In this document: one piece after another, positions 11,761 through 22,619 of the stretch
Position numbering within the stretch: the stretch's first letter is position 1
Layout of the letters: every line of letters begins with the position of its first letter
From: Dicyema japonicum
Lineage: Eukaryota > Dicyemida > Rhombozoa > Dicyemidae
NCBI GenBank assembly: GCA_011109175.1
Contig: RDEW01000009.1
Location: 981,652 to 1,045,651 of the forward strand
Direction: 5' to 3'
DNA: 64,000 nucleotides
The notes under the pieces: generated by a model
The model's input: the letters and a program-made list of their open reading frames with translations, nothing else
The model's database searches: none
Told to the model about the DNA's origin: nothing
Position numbers and translations under genes: made by a program

Positions 11761-12829
11761 CTGATCCAGTGGTATGCCGCACGTGTGGAAATATAACAAT
11801 TTTGTTTCTACGATAGTTGCCTATAATAATGTCGTTTTTCAACATCTAACAATGCTAATGATTATTTTTAAATATTCATTATTTTAATCGACGCGAATCT
11901 CAATTTCTTATTGAATTTTTATTTTTCAGTGGAAAAAAGTCATAGCAATATTCTGTTTTTAACTATTTTTGTTTTTATTACGCTCCAACATTAATTATTA
12001 ACATTCATTTACATTAATACATTTCCAATTTGTTTCATACATACTAGATTATGTATGCTAGATTGACGAGTAACAAAGTCCGAATTTAAAAGAAAAGACC
12101 GTCCATTTAAAATCAGACCATGTAGAACGAGGACCTCAAGATAGTAGAGGATATATAATGGTCTCAAAAACGTAAATATTCCAATCAATTATAAACACTA
12201 TTATGAGATATAATCGATTTGGTATTCCACCCATGTCAGAAGCAACAACACAAATTACAAGAACTTCTCCATCTTTACTCGTACGAAACGTTGCCAAACA
12301 GCCTCGGACAACTGGAAAAGAAGTATATAAATATTTAAAAATGTTAGGCACGATTGCATATCTACGAACAATAACAAAGCCAATTACATGGATGTCTGTA
12401 TAAACTCACCACAAAATATGTAGAAGGGTAAATTTATGCTGACACGTTTGATGCCGGCATGGAATAAGGGACACTGCCAATGTGGAAAAGAGAAAACCTT
12501 GAATCCAGGCATCAAAGCCAACTAAATGATACCAACTTCTGGAAATTCTCAGACTCCCAGCGATCCCATCGTCTTCTGGAAGTGTCTTTTCGAATTTCTG
12601 AAGAGAAACTCGATGAAGTGTCCTTTCAGGATTCCCCACAAGTATAACTTTTTCCCAAATGGATTTCCTAGTTGTTCGCAGAAACCCAAGAATCTCCGGC
12701 CATTGTTCTGGTCGATTCTTCCGAGAGTACCTTTCATATAAGAAAAGAAGACGCATGGTTTTCCACTGAAGTGAGTTAATTGCAGTTCAGACGACACCCT
12801 TCTTGACCCTATTATCTCCTGATTATCAT

Positions 12830-13570
12830 TGGGGTGTCAAAATGAATCCCATCCCCCATTTCAGCCTAACCCTCATGCCGCTAAACATCGAGGGAGTAAA
12901 ATGAAGATATTTGAAGTCCGTCGATTTCTATCCATACTCAATAATCATCATTTGTCTTCAGCCTTACCAGTTCTTCCCCTTCTCCCAACTTTCTTGGTTA
13001 TGACGTCATCCGACAATACCGCCGTCCGGTAGCGGAGTAGAACTCATAACTTTTGTCAAGAAAGTGATCATCTACAGCGTGAACACCAAAATTGACAGCA
13101 TACTCTCGCCCATCTCCCCACGGATAGACATTGAAGTAGTCACGATTACGAATATGTACAACTCCTTCCAGTTTTAGCCCGAAGTACTTCAACCTCAACT
13201 GGCAGATCTCCGTAAAACACCCGGCTTAGTTCAACAAGCAACTGGCAAATCTGGATGACCTAGTAATTTTATAAACACGAGAACACTGTACAGATCCAAA
13301 GATAGTATTACATCCCCCGAATTAACACTCGCTTCTGGTAGTATCGCCCCTCTCGTCAGTTGGCTTTTGGTTTTTGACTTAAAGAGTGACCCCAACCCTA
13401 CACTTATAGTGATAAAAGGAAAAGCTTTCACAAAAAAGAGACAGCCCAGGTTAGACTATAAGAATGTCGATTGGATGAAATTCACCCACTTCGTTGACTA
13501 TAACCTGGTCGGATACAAAATGAAAACTTTTAGGTCCACTAATAGCTCAGTCTCCCATTTCAACTGAATA
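12830..13570 (+). mobile_element. LINE-A APE-type endonuclease (left arm)
   Basis: Plus-strand pieces of an apurinic-type LINE endonuclease. The N-terminal region carries LNIEGVK and SIIIICLQ. A central segment reads ELITFVKKVIIYSVN, then IDIEVVTITNMYN. The C-terminal block is SDPNPTLIVIKGKAF, followed by DYKNVDWMKF. The usual SDH box reads SDP, and stops interrupt the frame, so it is inactive. A mirrored copy lies in the right arm, and a diverged relative at 52190-52640. Confidence 0.7.
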
Positions 13571-13864
13571 AAAACGTTTATGAGAAACCCACCTACTACT
13601 TTGGGGTGATGATAGATTTAAAACAGTTAAATTAATAAGACAAAATCAAGAGTCTTCAAACCAACACATGAGATCAGGGAAAGACCCTTGATAATGTCTT
13701 CAAACTGAGGCCACAACAGTTGGAGATATAAATATCCTGATTGCTGTGGGAAGTTGATAGTAGCGGATTCTTGAAACCATGGATCGGGTCTTTGTATATT
13801 GATGAAGATAAATTCCCTCGTGAGCTTATAAAACGAATCAGTAGTAGAATCAGCCTTTTCAACA

Positions 13865-14045
13865 ATTGTGCTGGTAAGCGCGAGTGACCACAATCCTATT
13901 TTATTGACGATCAGGAGGGAAGTATTTTGTGAAAAAAAGTCGATCTACAAATACAATTTCGCAAACTGGAACCTTTTCCGGATTATTACTGAATACCGTT
14001 TGGCTGAGGTAAATCTGGAAGATTATCACATAAATGACGGCGTAT
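13865..14045 (+). mobile_element. Second LINE endonuclease C-terminus (left arm)
   Basis: A separate endonuclease end with an intact SDHNPILLTI box, followed by YKYNFANWNLFRI. Placed directly after the first endonuclease piece, it indicates nested insertion of related LINEs before the arm was duplicated. The mirrored copy is at about 15690-15870 on the minus strand. Confidence 0.65.
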
Positions 14046-14337
14046 CACATTATTTATTTAACACCCAAGACCACGATAAAACCAAAACTAACTATCACGT
14101 GATCCCGATGCGCTCCGCCAAAATCCTCATTCTTTCCCGGTGCTCCTCCCTCGTATCCACAAAGCTCGTACAGGGCGGATTACTGTATTTGCAGGGCCAC
14201 CTTCCCGCATGCCAGAGCTTTGTTTAATAAGGGCCTCCAAAGTAGTCGGTCCGGTTCTGTGTGTCCCACAAGATCACCGTTCCGTAATTCTGAAAGCCTT
14301 TTTGAACGTCCCCAATCTTCTTAATGTTCTCCCTTCT

Positions 14338-14696
14338 TTGAGAAAAGGAGTTGTTGACCTGACATTTCTCTGTTTCATCTTCGCCCAGATCGTTTGGAAC
14401 GTCAATGAACTGAGTTGTTAATTACACCAGGGGACTGGTAGCTTTAACCACAACTTCTGAGACTGCACTCGGAATATAAGCGATGTAAGAGTCATCACCA
14501 GCTGTGGCACTCTTAGACAGACTATAATGTATGTCTTTCTTTTGCACCTTTTATGTTTATTTGAATAATAACAGGGGAATGTTGACTTTGAGTTTATTTC
14601 TGTATTGCCAAAACTCAATAATAGTGGATTCCCATTTATATATTTGTTAAATGGCAACTGTTGTCTCACGTATACAAAAAGGTTAAATAACAACAT
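14338..14696 (-). CDS. Small unidentified protein, open copy (IR2 in loop)
   Basis: On the minus strand an ATG at 14696 opens a frame that stays readable when two short GT...AG introns (about 18 and 26 nt) are removed. A further 18-nt intron lies before the end. Segments are NPLLLSFGNTEINSK, SATAGDDSYIAYIPSAVSE and VPNDLGEDETEKC. The sister copy at 21975 has an extra base that breaks the frame. I do not recognise the family. The frame runs on into LINE sequence at the repeat edge, so the true C-terminus is unclear. Confidence 0.35.
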
Positions 14697-14714
14697 TATG
14701 ACCAAATAGTAATA

Positions 14715-15070
14715 TTATTCCAACGGTGGAGGTTCACAGGAATCATCAATAATTGGGGGGTTCTTTCTTTATATTTGGTTTCAAAGTAATGCTCACAACA
14801 TCATTGAGAGAGACTGATTGAGACTTGTAAGTTGTCCTGTGTTTATAATTCCTAAATGATATATTCTCCTTTACTTTGAATTGTTAATATTATTTGAGAC
14901 ACGTGGTTTTGATAACATAGTATTATTGTTGATCTGATCTTCAATTACACAATTACCTTCGGCATAGTAATTGTCAAATGTCCTGTTATCTTAGAACGTT
15001 GACAAATTGACATTGATGGTGAGATCTCCTCCTCAAGACATAATTGAAAGATCTCGATAATTTAAGTGAG
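14715..15070 (-). pseudogene. Duplicated 3' end of DNAAF11 (pseudogene)
   Basis: Minus-strand copy of the last part of the DNAAF11 gene (intact version at 21604-21956). It includes the GHLTITMPK block and the closing PPPLE-stop. Relative to the intact gene it has an extra C in a run of Cs (GAACCCCCCAA against GAACCTCCAA), which shifts the frame before the end. It has no 5' part, so it is a truncated pseudogene carried by IR2. Confidence 0.8.
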
Positions 15071-15680
15071 CGACTCAACGCCTGAATAATGAAGAACCGA
15101 CTCACGATAAATTCCAGAAAGTCGGTCACGTCTATGTTTACTTCGGACAAAAGGTTGGGGAAGATGACTGCCAAGTTAAAATTGGACAACATTGAAATCC
15201 CCTTCACTAAATGTCAGAAGATCCTGGGCGTGACACTGGATACACACCTATGTTTGTCACCACACGTGGCAAACATTGTTCTGAAGTGCGAGAAGAGGAT
15301 CAATGTATTAAAATGTTTATCTGGAATATGGAAGACAGGTACCCACCCAGTCTTGATGAACATTTACAAGCAATACATCGAACCATGCTTCTCGCGAACA
15401 TTAAGAAGATTGGGGACGTTCAAAAAAAGGCTTTCAGAATTACGGAACGGTGATCTTGTGGGAGACACAGAACCGGACCGACTACTTTGGAGGCCCTTAT
15501 TAAACAAAACTCTGGCATGCGGGAAGGTGGCCCTGCAAATACAGTAATCCGCCCTGTATGAGCTTTTGTGGATACGAGGGAGGAGCACCGGGAAAGAATG
15601 AGGATTTTGGCGGAGCGCATCGGGATCACGTGATAGTTAGTTTTGGTTTTACCGTGGTCTTGGGTGTTAAATAAATAATG
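15071..15680 (+). mobile_element. LINE-A reverse transcriptase C-terminus and 3' end
   Basis: Plus-strand end of a LINE-A polyprotein. It starts at RKSVTSMFTSDKRLG, continues through QKILGVTLDTHLCLSPHV and INVLKCLSGIW to KKIGDVQKKAFRITE, and ends with a degraded REEHRE-type tail. Everything from about 15397 onward is shared with the left arm; the upstream part is unique to the loop. So the arm boundary cuts through this element. Confidence 0.8.
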
Positions 15681-17906
15681 TGATACGCCGTCATTTATGT
15701 GATAATCTTCCAGATTTACCTCAGCCAAACGGTATTCAGTAATAATCCGGAAAAGGTTCCAGTTTGCGAAATTGTATTTGTAGATCGACTTTTTTATCAC
15801 AAAATACTTCCCTCCTGATCGTCAATAAAATAGGATTGTGGTCACTCGCGCTTACCAGCACAATTGTTGAAAAGGCTGATTCTACTACTGATTCGTTTTA
15901 TAAGCTCACGAGGGAATTTATCTTCATCAATATACAAAGACCCGATCCATGGTTTCAAGAATCCGCTACTATCAACTTCCCACAGCAATCAGGATATTTA
16001 TATCTCCAACCGTTGTGGCCTCAGTTTGAAAACATTATCAAGGGTCTTTCCCTGATCTCATGTGTTGGTTTGAAGACTCTTGATTTTGTCTTATTAATTT
16101 AACTGTTTTAAATCTATCATCACCCCCAAAGTAGTAGGTGGGTTTCTCATAAACGTTTTTATTCAGTTGAAATGGGAGACTGAGCTATTAGTGGACCTAA
16201 AAGTTTTCATTTTGTATCCGACCAGGTTATAGTCAACGAAGTGGGGGAATTTCATCCAATCGACATTCTTATAGACCAACCTGGGCTGTCTCTTTTTTGT
16301 GAAAGCTTTTCCTTTTACCACTATAAGTGTAGGGTTGGGGTCACTCTTTAAGTCATAAACCAAAGACCAACTGACGAGAGGGGCGATACTACCACAAGCG
16401 AGTGTTAATTCGGGGATGTAATACTATTTTTGGATCTGTACAGTGTTTTCGTGTTTATAAAATTACTAGGTCATCCAGATTTGCCAGTTGCTTGTTGAAC
16501 TAAGCCGGGTGTTTTACGGAGATCTAGCAGTTGAGGTTGAAGTCCTTAGGGCTAAAACTAGAAGGGTTGTACACATTCGTAATCGTGACTACTTCAATGT
16601 CTATCCGTGGGGAGATGGGGGAGAGTATGCTGTCAATTTTGGTGTTCACGCTGTAGATGATCACTTTCTTGACAAAAGTTATGAGTTCTACTCCGCTACC
16701 GGACGGCGGTATTGTAGGATGACGTCATAACCAAGAAAGTTGGGAGAAGGGGAAGAACTGGTAAGGCTGAAGACAAATGATGATTATTGAGTATTGATAG
16801 AAATCGACGGACTTCAAATATCTTCCTTTTACTCCCTCGATGTTTCGGCAGTTGATGAGGGTTAGGCTGAAATGGGGGATGGGATTTATTTTGACACCCC
16901 AATGATAATCAGGAGATAATAGGGTCAAGAAGGGTGTCGTCTGAACTGCAATTAACTCACTTAAGTGGAAAACCATGCGTCTTCTTTTCTTATATGAAAG
17001 GTACTCTCGAAGAATCGACCAGAACAATGGCCGGAGATTCTGGGTTTCTGCGAACAACTAGGAAATCCATTTGGGAAAAAGTTATATTGTGGGGAATCCT
17101 GAAAGGACACTTCATCGAGTTTCTCTTCAGAAATTCGAAAAGACACTTCCAGAAGACGATGGGATCGCTGGGAGTCTGAGAATTTCCAGAAGTTGGTATC
17201 ATTTAGTTGGCTTTGATGCTGGGTTCAAGGTTTTCTCTTTTCCACATTGGCAGTGTCCCTTAGTCCATGCCGGCATCATACGTGTCAGCATAAATTTACC
17301 CTTCTACATATTTTGTGGTGAGTTTATACAGACATCCATGTAATTGGCTTTGTTATTGTTCGTAGATATGCAATCGTGCCTAACATTTTTAAATATTTAT
17401 ATACTTCTTTTCCAGTTGTCCGAGGCTGTTTGGCGACGTTTCGCACGAGTAAAGATGGAGAACGTCTTGTAATTTGTGTTGTTGCTTCTGACATGGGTGG
17501 AATACCAAATCGATTATATCTCATAATAGTGTTTATAATTGATTGGAATATTTACGTTTTTGAGACCATTATATATCCTCTACTATCTTGAGGTTCTCGT
17601 TCTACATGGTCTGATTTTAAATGGACGCTCTTTTCTTTTAAATTCGGACTTTGTTACTCGTCAATCTAGCATACATAATCTAGTATGTATGAAACAAATT
17701 GGAAATGTATTAATGTAAATGAATGTTAATAATTAATGTTGGAGCGTAATAAAAACAAAAATAGTTAAAAACAGAATATTGCTATGACTTTTTTCCACTG
17801 AAAAATAAAAATTCAATAAGAAATTGAGATTCGCGTCGATTAAAATAATGAATATATAAAAATAATCATTAGCATTGTTAGATGTTGAAAAACGACATTA
17901 TTATAN
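15397..17906. repeat. Right arm of large inverted repeat IR1
   Basis: Reverse complement of 11820-14337. Its outer end meets an N at 17906, i.e. an ambiguous assembly position lies exactly on the boundary. Open stretches that mirror the left arm differ by single-base indels (for example near 16560), so neither strand is under coding constraint. Confidence 0.93.
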
Positions 17907-17941
17907 CAATACGGACAAGGTTTCGCAGTCCATGAACATCT

Positions 17942-18165
17942 TGTGTTTCCATGGTAACTAGATAATTGCTTGATTTAACAAAGAATTTATTTCAAATAAT
18001 AAAAAAAAATATTTTTTAAGTCTTGACATTAAGACCGATCTTTTTCCATCAGAAAATTAAACCTATACATAAATTTGAAAAATACCTTCGGCTCATTTTC
18101 CTTTTTGTAGCACAACTCAATATCCCTAAGCTCGTTTGGATATTCTTTTACCATACGATGGATAC
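17942..18165 (-). repeat. Inverted repeat IR3, right copy
   Basis: Reverse complement of 7890-8116, separated from the right IR1 arm by about 35 bases. The same stretch of DNA therefore sits on both sides of the IR1 structure, in opposite orientation. Confidence 0.85.
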
Positions 18166-18169
18166 CTCA

Positions 18170-18480
18170 CTAGCCATTCCAGAGAGGGCGCTTGCCTTCT
18201 CCCCTGTAGTACCTTCTCCGTAACTTTTTGATACAGATGGCATCTTGAATGGCTCGCCCTGTGTCCCTCCTTGTCACAGTTCACGCACTTAAGAAACCTG
18301 ACTTTTGATTGGCAGACCTTCCTCGAATTTAGACTTCCCACAATTCAGGAACTTTTCTTTATAAGTGCATCGAGCTGGTGTGGCCGAGTCCGTGGCAGCT
18401 TATGCAGAAGCCAGACAAGCCAGACTGGATTGTCGATGTTCGCTCTACAGCCACACCGAACCTAGTAACCAATGCGTACT
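18170..18480 (-). mobile_element. LINE ORF1-like zinc-knuckle remnant
   Basis: The minus strand encodes two CCHC-type knuckles: FCISCHGLGHTSSM, and further on FLKCVNCDKEGHRASHSRC. This pairing is typical of the gag-like first protein of CR1/Jockey-type LINEs. Frames are interrupted; it is the 5' part of a dead element. Confidence 0.6.
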
Positions 18481-18589
18481 TTCTTGAGGCAGATCCTCTC
18501 TGCCTATGCTCCAAAGCGAAGCCACACCTTCAATAACTAATCGATGAGGAAGAACCAAGGAATGCTATTCATTTCTTTTTTATTTTTTT

Positions 18590-18770
18590 GTGTGTGAGTC
18601 CATTTGTGGACGATCCAGGTTCTGTATTGAGATGTTCACTGATGACGACGTCACGTTTAAAGTCGAAGCAGCGTAGATGCGTGGAACCTTCAGTCGGAAT
18701 GTACAGCAACGAGATTCGAACTGAGTCCATCAGGCACTTTGTCAGACACTCATTAGTCTGTGCCACCCAG
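18590..18770 (-). repeat. tRNA-derived SINE (SINE-A), minus-strand copy
   Basis: Read on the minus strand it begins GGGTGGCACAG (degraded A box). It has CAGTTCGAATCTCG as B box, then GAAGGTTCCACGCATCTAC, then GACGTCGTCATCAGTGAA. It is collinear with the copy at 50791-50985 across roughly 180 bases and ends at a poly-A-like tract at 18575-18590. Confidence 0.8.
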
Positions 18771-18825
18771 TTTCTTTATCAGCCAAGTAAAATTAATATT
18801 TGAATATTATATATAAAATTAATAT

Positions 18826-19323
18826 TTGGACCTAGTAACTGCGAGGATCCAAAAGAAAATTGGAATTCTCAAGGCACTCTTCACTCACTCTCCTGCATCT
18901 CTCCGCCCATCGTTAGAGCGTCTATACAAACAATTTGTTCTACCTAGTATCGAGTACGCCTGTGATGCATGGATTGCCTGCTTATCAATATCGGACAGAG
19001 CAAGCTGGAGGTTTTACAAAATCGATTTCTCAGGATTCTATTGAGATCGTCGAAAAAGACGTACACCTCGTTCTGAGGAGAATATTAAACGTCCCCCAAT
19101 CATGGAATACCTTACGGAACGTCACCGGGACTTTCTCAAGATGTCAAAGTCCCCTGACTATCCCCTCGGACCGCACATCATACTATATATGGACGTTTCC
19201 ACTGTTCACCCTCGTCTCGCCTGCCTGAGATATGAAAAGAAACCTTCCTTGCTGTGGAGATTAATCCAGGACTCCAGAACTAACCGTATGAAAAGGACTG
19301 GTGTGGACACCCGGATCAATTAA
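18826..19323 (+). mobile_element. LINE-A reverse transcriptase thumb remnant
   Basis: Plus-strand sequence (RIQKKIGILKALFTHSP, LERLYKQFVLPSIEYACDAW, then LQNRFLRILLRSS in a shifted frame) matches the thumb and connection region after the RT catalytic core. Frame changes show it is inactive. Confidence 0.7.
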
Positions 19324-19439
19324 TAACTTTTATCCTCTTTCTCGTGATTTCGGGTTAAATTATCAGGATAGTGGTTGTTTTATTCAAACTGAAGGTAGGC
19401 TCTAAGATCTCTGAATATGTGAGCTTAACAACTGATTTA

Positions 19440-19650
19440 TTTTCAGAAAGACTCTAACTGTATAGGTAATCTGACTGTTTACAGTCCTCACGCAATAACG
19501 CCGTTGATGCCTCTGTTCTCGTACTTTTACCAGCGCTCCTCAAACAGGAGAGAGCGTGGAGACCTTTACCGTTGACCTTCCTACCATATCGACAGCGGTG
19601 GGTTACGCAATCTCCTTTCCGGCTACGACTAAGCAAATTGTTTACTCAAA
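19440..19650 (-). mobile_element. LINE-B C-terminal cysteine motif remnant
   Basis: The minus strand reads CRYGRKVNGKGLHALSC followed by SAGKS. This matches the conserved cysteine-rich block (C...V...GLHgLSC..SaGr) found after the RT in the LINE-B group. Short and truncated. Confidence 0.6.
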
Positions 19651-19799
19651 AATATTTCACCTATCATTTCGGCATTCATATAAACTGATTTGTCTTAAGA
19701 GCTTGATACCACACAGTGTCAAGGGATTTGGTTAAATAACATGCAGAAAAATCCAAAGTCTCGTGCCTTGGGTATCTGAGTTAAGGTAAAAAACAGTTT

Positions 19800-20400
19800 C
19801 CACATGCCCCGGTGTTCCTTCTCGTACACGCACATGACCGCACTGGACTGCTAACTGAATTAACGGGGTACATCTCGCATCCAGGAGTCCAGTCGCATAA
19901 GAGTTTCCAGAGGTATCGATATTCGCCACTCCAAATCTCCCTCTTCGACATTTCCTCAATCTTTATCATGTTCTTCCCAGATATGGAAGGATCTCACGAG
20001 GTGCATGTATATAGGATATAAAGTTCGATGTATTGTCTGTACACGTTCCTCATAACCAGATGAATGCCGATCTTCCAGATTTCATTTAATACATTGAACT
20101 AATTTTAACACTTCGTAGGAATCTTTTAAGCAAAGATGCATATCACGTGTCACACCCAAGATTCTTTAACATCTGTTGAAGGACGTCGACCTTGTTTAAC
20201 TTCAAGCTGACTGACTTGATTTAAAATATTTTGTCCGAGGTAAAAGGATTGACTTTTCTACACTCATCAATGGATTACCGCCATCATGATGATGTTGGTG
20301 GGTCGCAGAAAGTCGACACATATTGCATCCCAAACTAACAGTTTCCCCTCTTTGAAGAGAATGACTTTGTCTCTCCTGTCCCAGACAGTGGGTTCTAGTA
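19800..20400 (-). mobile_element. LINE-A 3' half remnant
   Basis: Minus-strand sequence related to the RT thumb at 15071-15450 and to the copy at 46680-47170. In-frame pieces include MIKIEEMSKREIW. Nucleotide matches continue through the region encoding the cysteine- and loop-rich connection. It ends about 100 bases before DNAAF11. Confidence 0.65.
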
Positions 20401-20503
20401 TGGACTCCAGTATCTTATTTAACCAGATTATTTATATTTATTTAAATTGTGTTTAACTAAAATTATTATTTAAAATATTAAAAATATTGTTAAGCAACAA
20501 TAA

Positions 20504-21956
20504 ATGAGAAGTAATATGGAAGTGTAATAAATTAGTAAGTGAAGACTTAATTCGTAAACGTGCAGAGCATAATGATAAGGAAATATACACATTGGAAGAA
20601 GTCTCCCTTCATCAATTTGATATTGAAAAGTAAATGTTCAAATAATAACTAGAATCGAAAATATAGACAGGTGGTGTAAAAAGTTAAAAATTTTATATTT
20701 ACAAAACAACTTAATCTCCAAAATTGGTATATTAATTTATTAAATCAAGAAAATGTGGGGAGACTGAAACAACTCGAGTATTTGAACTTGGCCTTAAACA
20801 ACATTGAGAAAATTGAAAACCTACAAAGTCGTTAATTTAAACATTTAAGACTGTGAGGCACTTAATAAGCTGGATTTGACTGTAAACTTTATTGGAGACC
20901 TTAAAAGTATAGAAAATCTCAGTAAACTTGAAGACTTTGAAGAATTGTATAATTTATTATAATAAAGATTCCTCATGGGGAATCCATGCTCTGATTATGA
21001 GGGGTATAGAAGCTATGTAATAGGGACTCTGGGTAAACTTAAGGTTTGAGATATTTTAACAAAGTGCTTGGATGGAACACAAATAGAGAGGTCTGAACGA
21101 ATAATGGCTGTACAGGTAAATATTTTGAGTAAAGTAGAATTATGAGAATACAACAAAGCTAATAGAAGAGCAACAGCAACAATATTTAATAAAAAGAGTT
21201 ATATTTCCCATTTTAATAGGAATTACAAAAAATGAAGGAGGCCTGCACTATGCCTAATGAGAAGGAAGAATTCACTCCCGAGTCACGAATTAGGATACAC
21301 AGACAAATTCAAATTGACAAAGAAAAACCGACTAAGAAAAGCTATAATAACGAAAATAAATTACAAAGTCGATCACTTTTTATGCCTGATGGTAGACCAA
21401 TGAATATTAATGAACCAAAGTTAAACCACGTGTTTTATTTGAGGATCAATTTTAATATGAGTAATGACGACGACTGTATTGTGGTAGAAATTCAAGTTTA
21501 CAAGTGAATATTTGCTAATTAGTCAGATATTTGGACAGTTCGTTGATACAAGTAGATACTCAGCCGACATATTTACGAGTACTTGTAAAGGGAAAGGTAC
21601 CCTCACTTAAATTATCGAGATCTTTCAATTATGTCTTGAGGAGGAGATCTCACCATCAATGTCAATTTGTCAACGTTCTAAGATAACAGGACATTTGACA
21701 ATTACTATGCCGAAGGTAATTGTGTAATTGAAGATCAGATCAACAATAATATTCTGATATCAAAACCACGTGTCTCAAATAATATTAACAATTCAAAGTA
21801 AAAGAGAATATATCATTTAGGAATTATAAACACAGGACAACTTACAAGTCTCAATCAGTCTCTCTCAATGATGTTGTGAGCATTACTTTGAAACCAAATG
21901 TAAAGAAAGAACCTCCAATTATTGATGATTCCTGTGAACCTCCACCGTTGGAATAA
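20504..21956 (+). CDS. DNAAF11: Dynein axonemal assembly factor 11 (LRRC6 homologue)
   Basis: Cytoplasmic factor that helps pre-assemble axonemal dynein arms, so it marks motile cilia. The N-terminal leucine-rich repeats read [30 protein letters not shown] and [11 protein letters not shown]. The LRR cap region is [14 protein letters not shown], then [13 protein letters not shown] charged linker carries [12 protein letters not shown]. The CS-like C-terminal domain reads [20 protein letters not shown] and GHLTITMPK, and the end is CEPPPLE. The start is the ATG at 20504, giving [16 protein letters not shown] after a 25-nt intron at 20511-20535. Further introns of about 21-31 nt are needed throughout; one of about 49 nt (or a shorter one) precedes GHLTITMPK. 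Length and domain order match the family. Its 3' end is duplicated inverted at 14715-15070. Confidence 0.95.
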
Positions 21957-22336
21957 TATTACTATTTGGTCATAATGTTGTTATTTAACCTTTTTGTATA
22001 CGTGAGGCAATAGTTGCCATTTAACAAATATATAAATGGGAATCCACTATTATTGAGTTTTGGCAATAACAAAAATAAACTCAAAGTCAACATTCCCCTG
22101 TTATTATTCAAATAAACATAAAAGGTGCGAAAAGAAAGACAAACATTATAGCCTGTCTGGGAGTGCCACAGCTGGTGATGACTCTTACATCGCTTATATT
22201 CCGAATGCAGTCTCAGAAGTTGTGGTTAAAGCTACCAGTCCCCTGGTGTAATTAACAACTCAGTTCATTGACTTTCCAAACGATCTGGGCGAAAATGAAA
22301 CAGAGAAATGTCAGGTCAACAACTCCTTTTCTTAGA
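21604..22336. repeat. Inverted repeat IR2, copy in the DNAAF11 locus
   Basis: Partner of 14338-15070. It covers the end of DNAAF11 and the next small gene remnant, and stops right after the latter's TAG. The locus context suggests this is the original and the loop copy the derived one; that direction is inferred. Confidence 0.92.
21975..22335 (+). pseudogene. Small unidentified gene 3' of DNAAF11, frame-broken copy
   Basis: Begins 18 bases after the DNAAF11 stop. Exon-like segments are NPLLLSFGN, then SGSATAGDDSYIAYIPN and, after an 18-nt GT...AG gap, FIDFPNDLGENETEKC and TAG. Compared with the loop copy there is one extra base near 22065 (AATAACAAAAA against AATACAGAAA). That base throws the middle exon out of frame. 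The family is not recognised. The very short spacing could also mean it is DNAAF11 3'-UTR sequence that merely looks coding. Confidence 0.4.
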
Positions 22337-22619
22337 GGAGAGAGATCTTGGTGGGATAATTAATTAGTATGTGGCCGCGTAGTCAAATGGGTGATGCCAC
22401 ACTCGTGGTATGATTTAATAATATGGTTTTAATTATTAATTAGATTTTAAAAATAAATTTAAATATAATAACATATTTTAGAGGTGTTAATGTATCCAAA
22501 GCAACGTGGCCCAGAACAGCATGGAGACGCCTAATGAAGCAGATTTTTGAAACGTGTGGCACAAACGGGACCTTGGTTAATATAACGTTCTTTGGTTCTG
22601 TGAAAGTGCTTTTTAATAA
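22337..22619. other. Short intergenic stretch
   Basis: Contains GGCCGCGTAGTCAAATGGG near 22375, which looks like a tRNA D-arm/A box, but no matching B box follows. Otherwise unassigned. Confidence 0.3.

Larger units (their letters stand above)
11820..14337. repeat. Left arm of large inverted repeat IR1
   Basis: About 2.5 kb that recurs as the near-identical reverse complement at 15397-17906. The arms match from CCTATAATAATGTCG at the outer end to CCAATCTTCTTAATGTTC at the inner end, with scattered substitutions and single-base indels. The arm is made of LINE pieces: APE endonuclease sequence on the plus strand, and a LINE-A 3' end on the minus strand at about 14050-14337. No host gene is recognised in it. 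Confidence 0.93.
14338..15070. repeat. Inverted repeat IR2, copy in the IR1 loop
   Basis: About 730 bases that are the reverse complement of 21604-22336, i.e. the last exons of DNAAF11 plus its 3' neighbour. It fills most of the loop between the IR1 arms. One end coincides within a few bases with the inner end of the left arm. Substitutions and single-base indels separate the two copies. Confidence 0.92.

Noticed and set aside
16488-16730. Open frame with VVHIRNRDYFNVYPWGDG in the right arm
   Set aside because: It lies antisense to LINE endonuclease sequence (the strand reading ELITFVKKVIIYSVN and IDIEVVTI), and a one-base indel separates it from the left-arm version near 16560.
17376-17591. 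START-domain-like segment in the IR1 right arm (VVRGCLATFRTSKDGE, then ASDMGGIPNRL)
   Set aside because: The pattern is suggestive, but the expected N-terminal blocks are missing at the right spacing. The opposite strand carries LINE endonuclease, and single-base indels between the two arms show no coding constraint.
22371-22425. Candidate tRNA at 22.37 kb
   Set aside because: A D-arm-like block is present but no B box or acceptor pairing follows.
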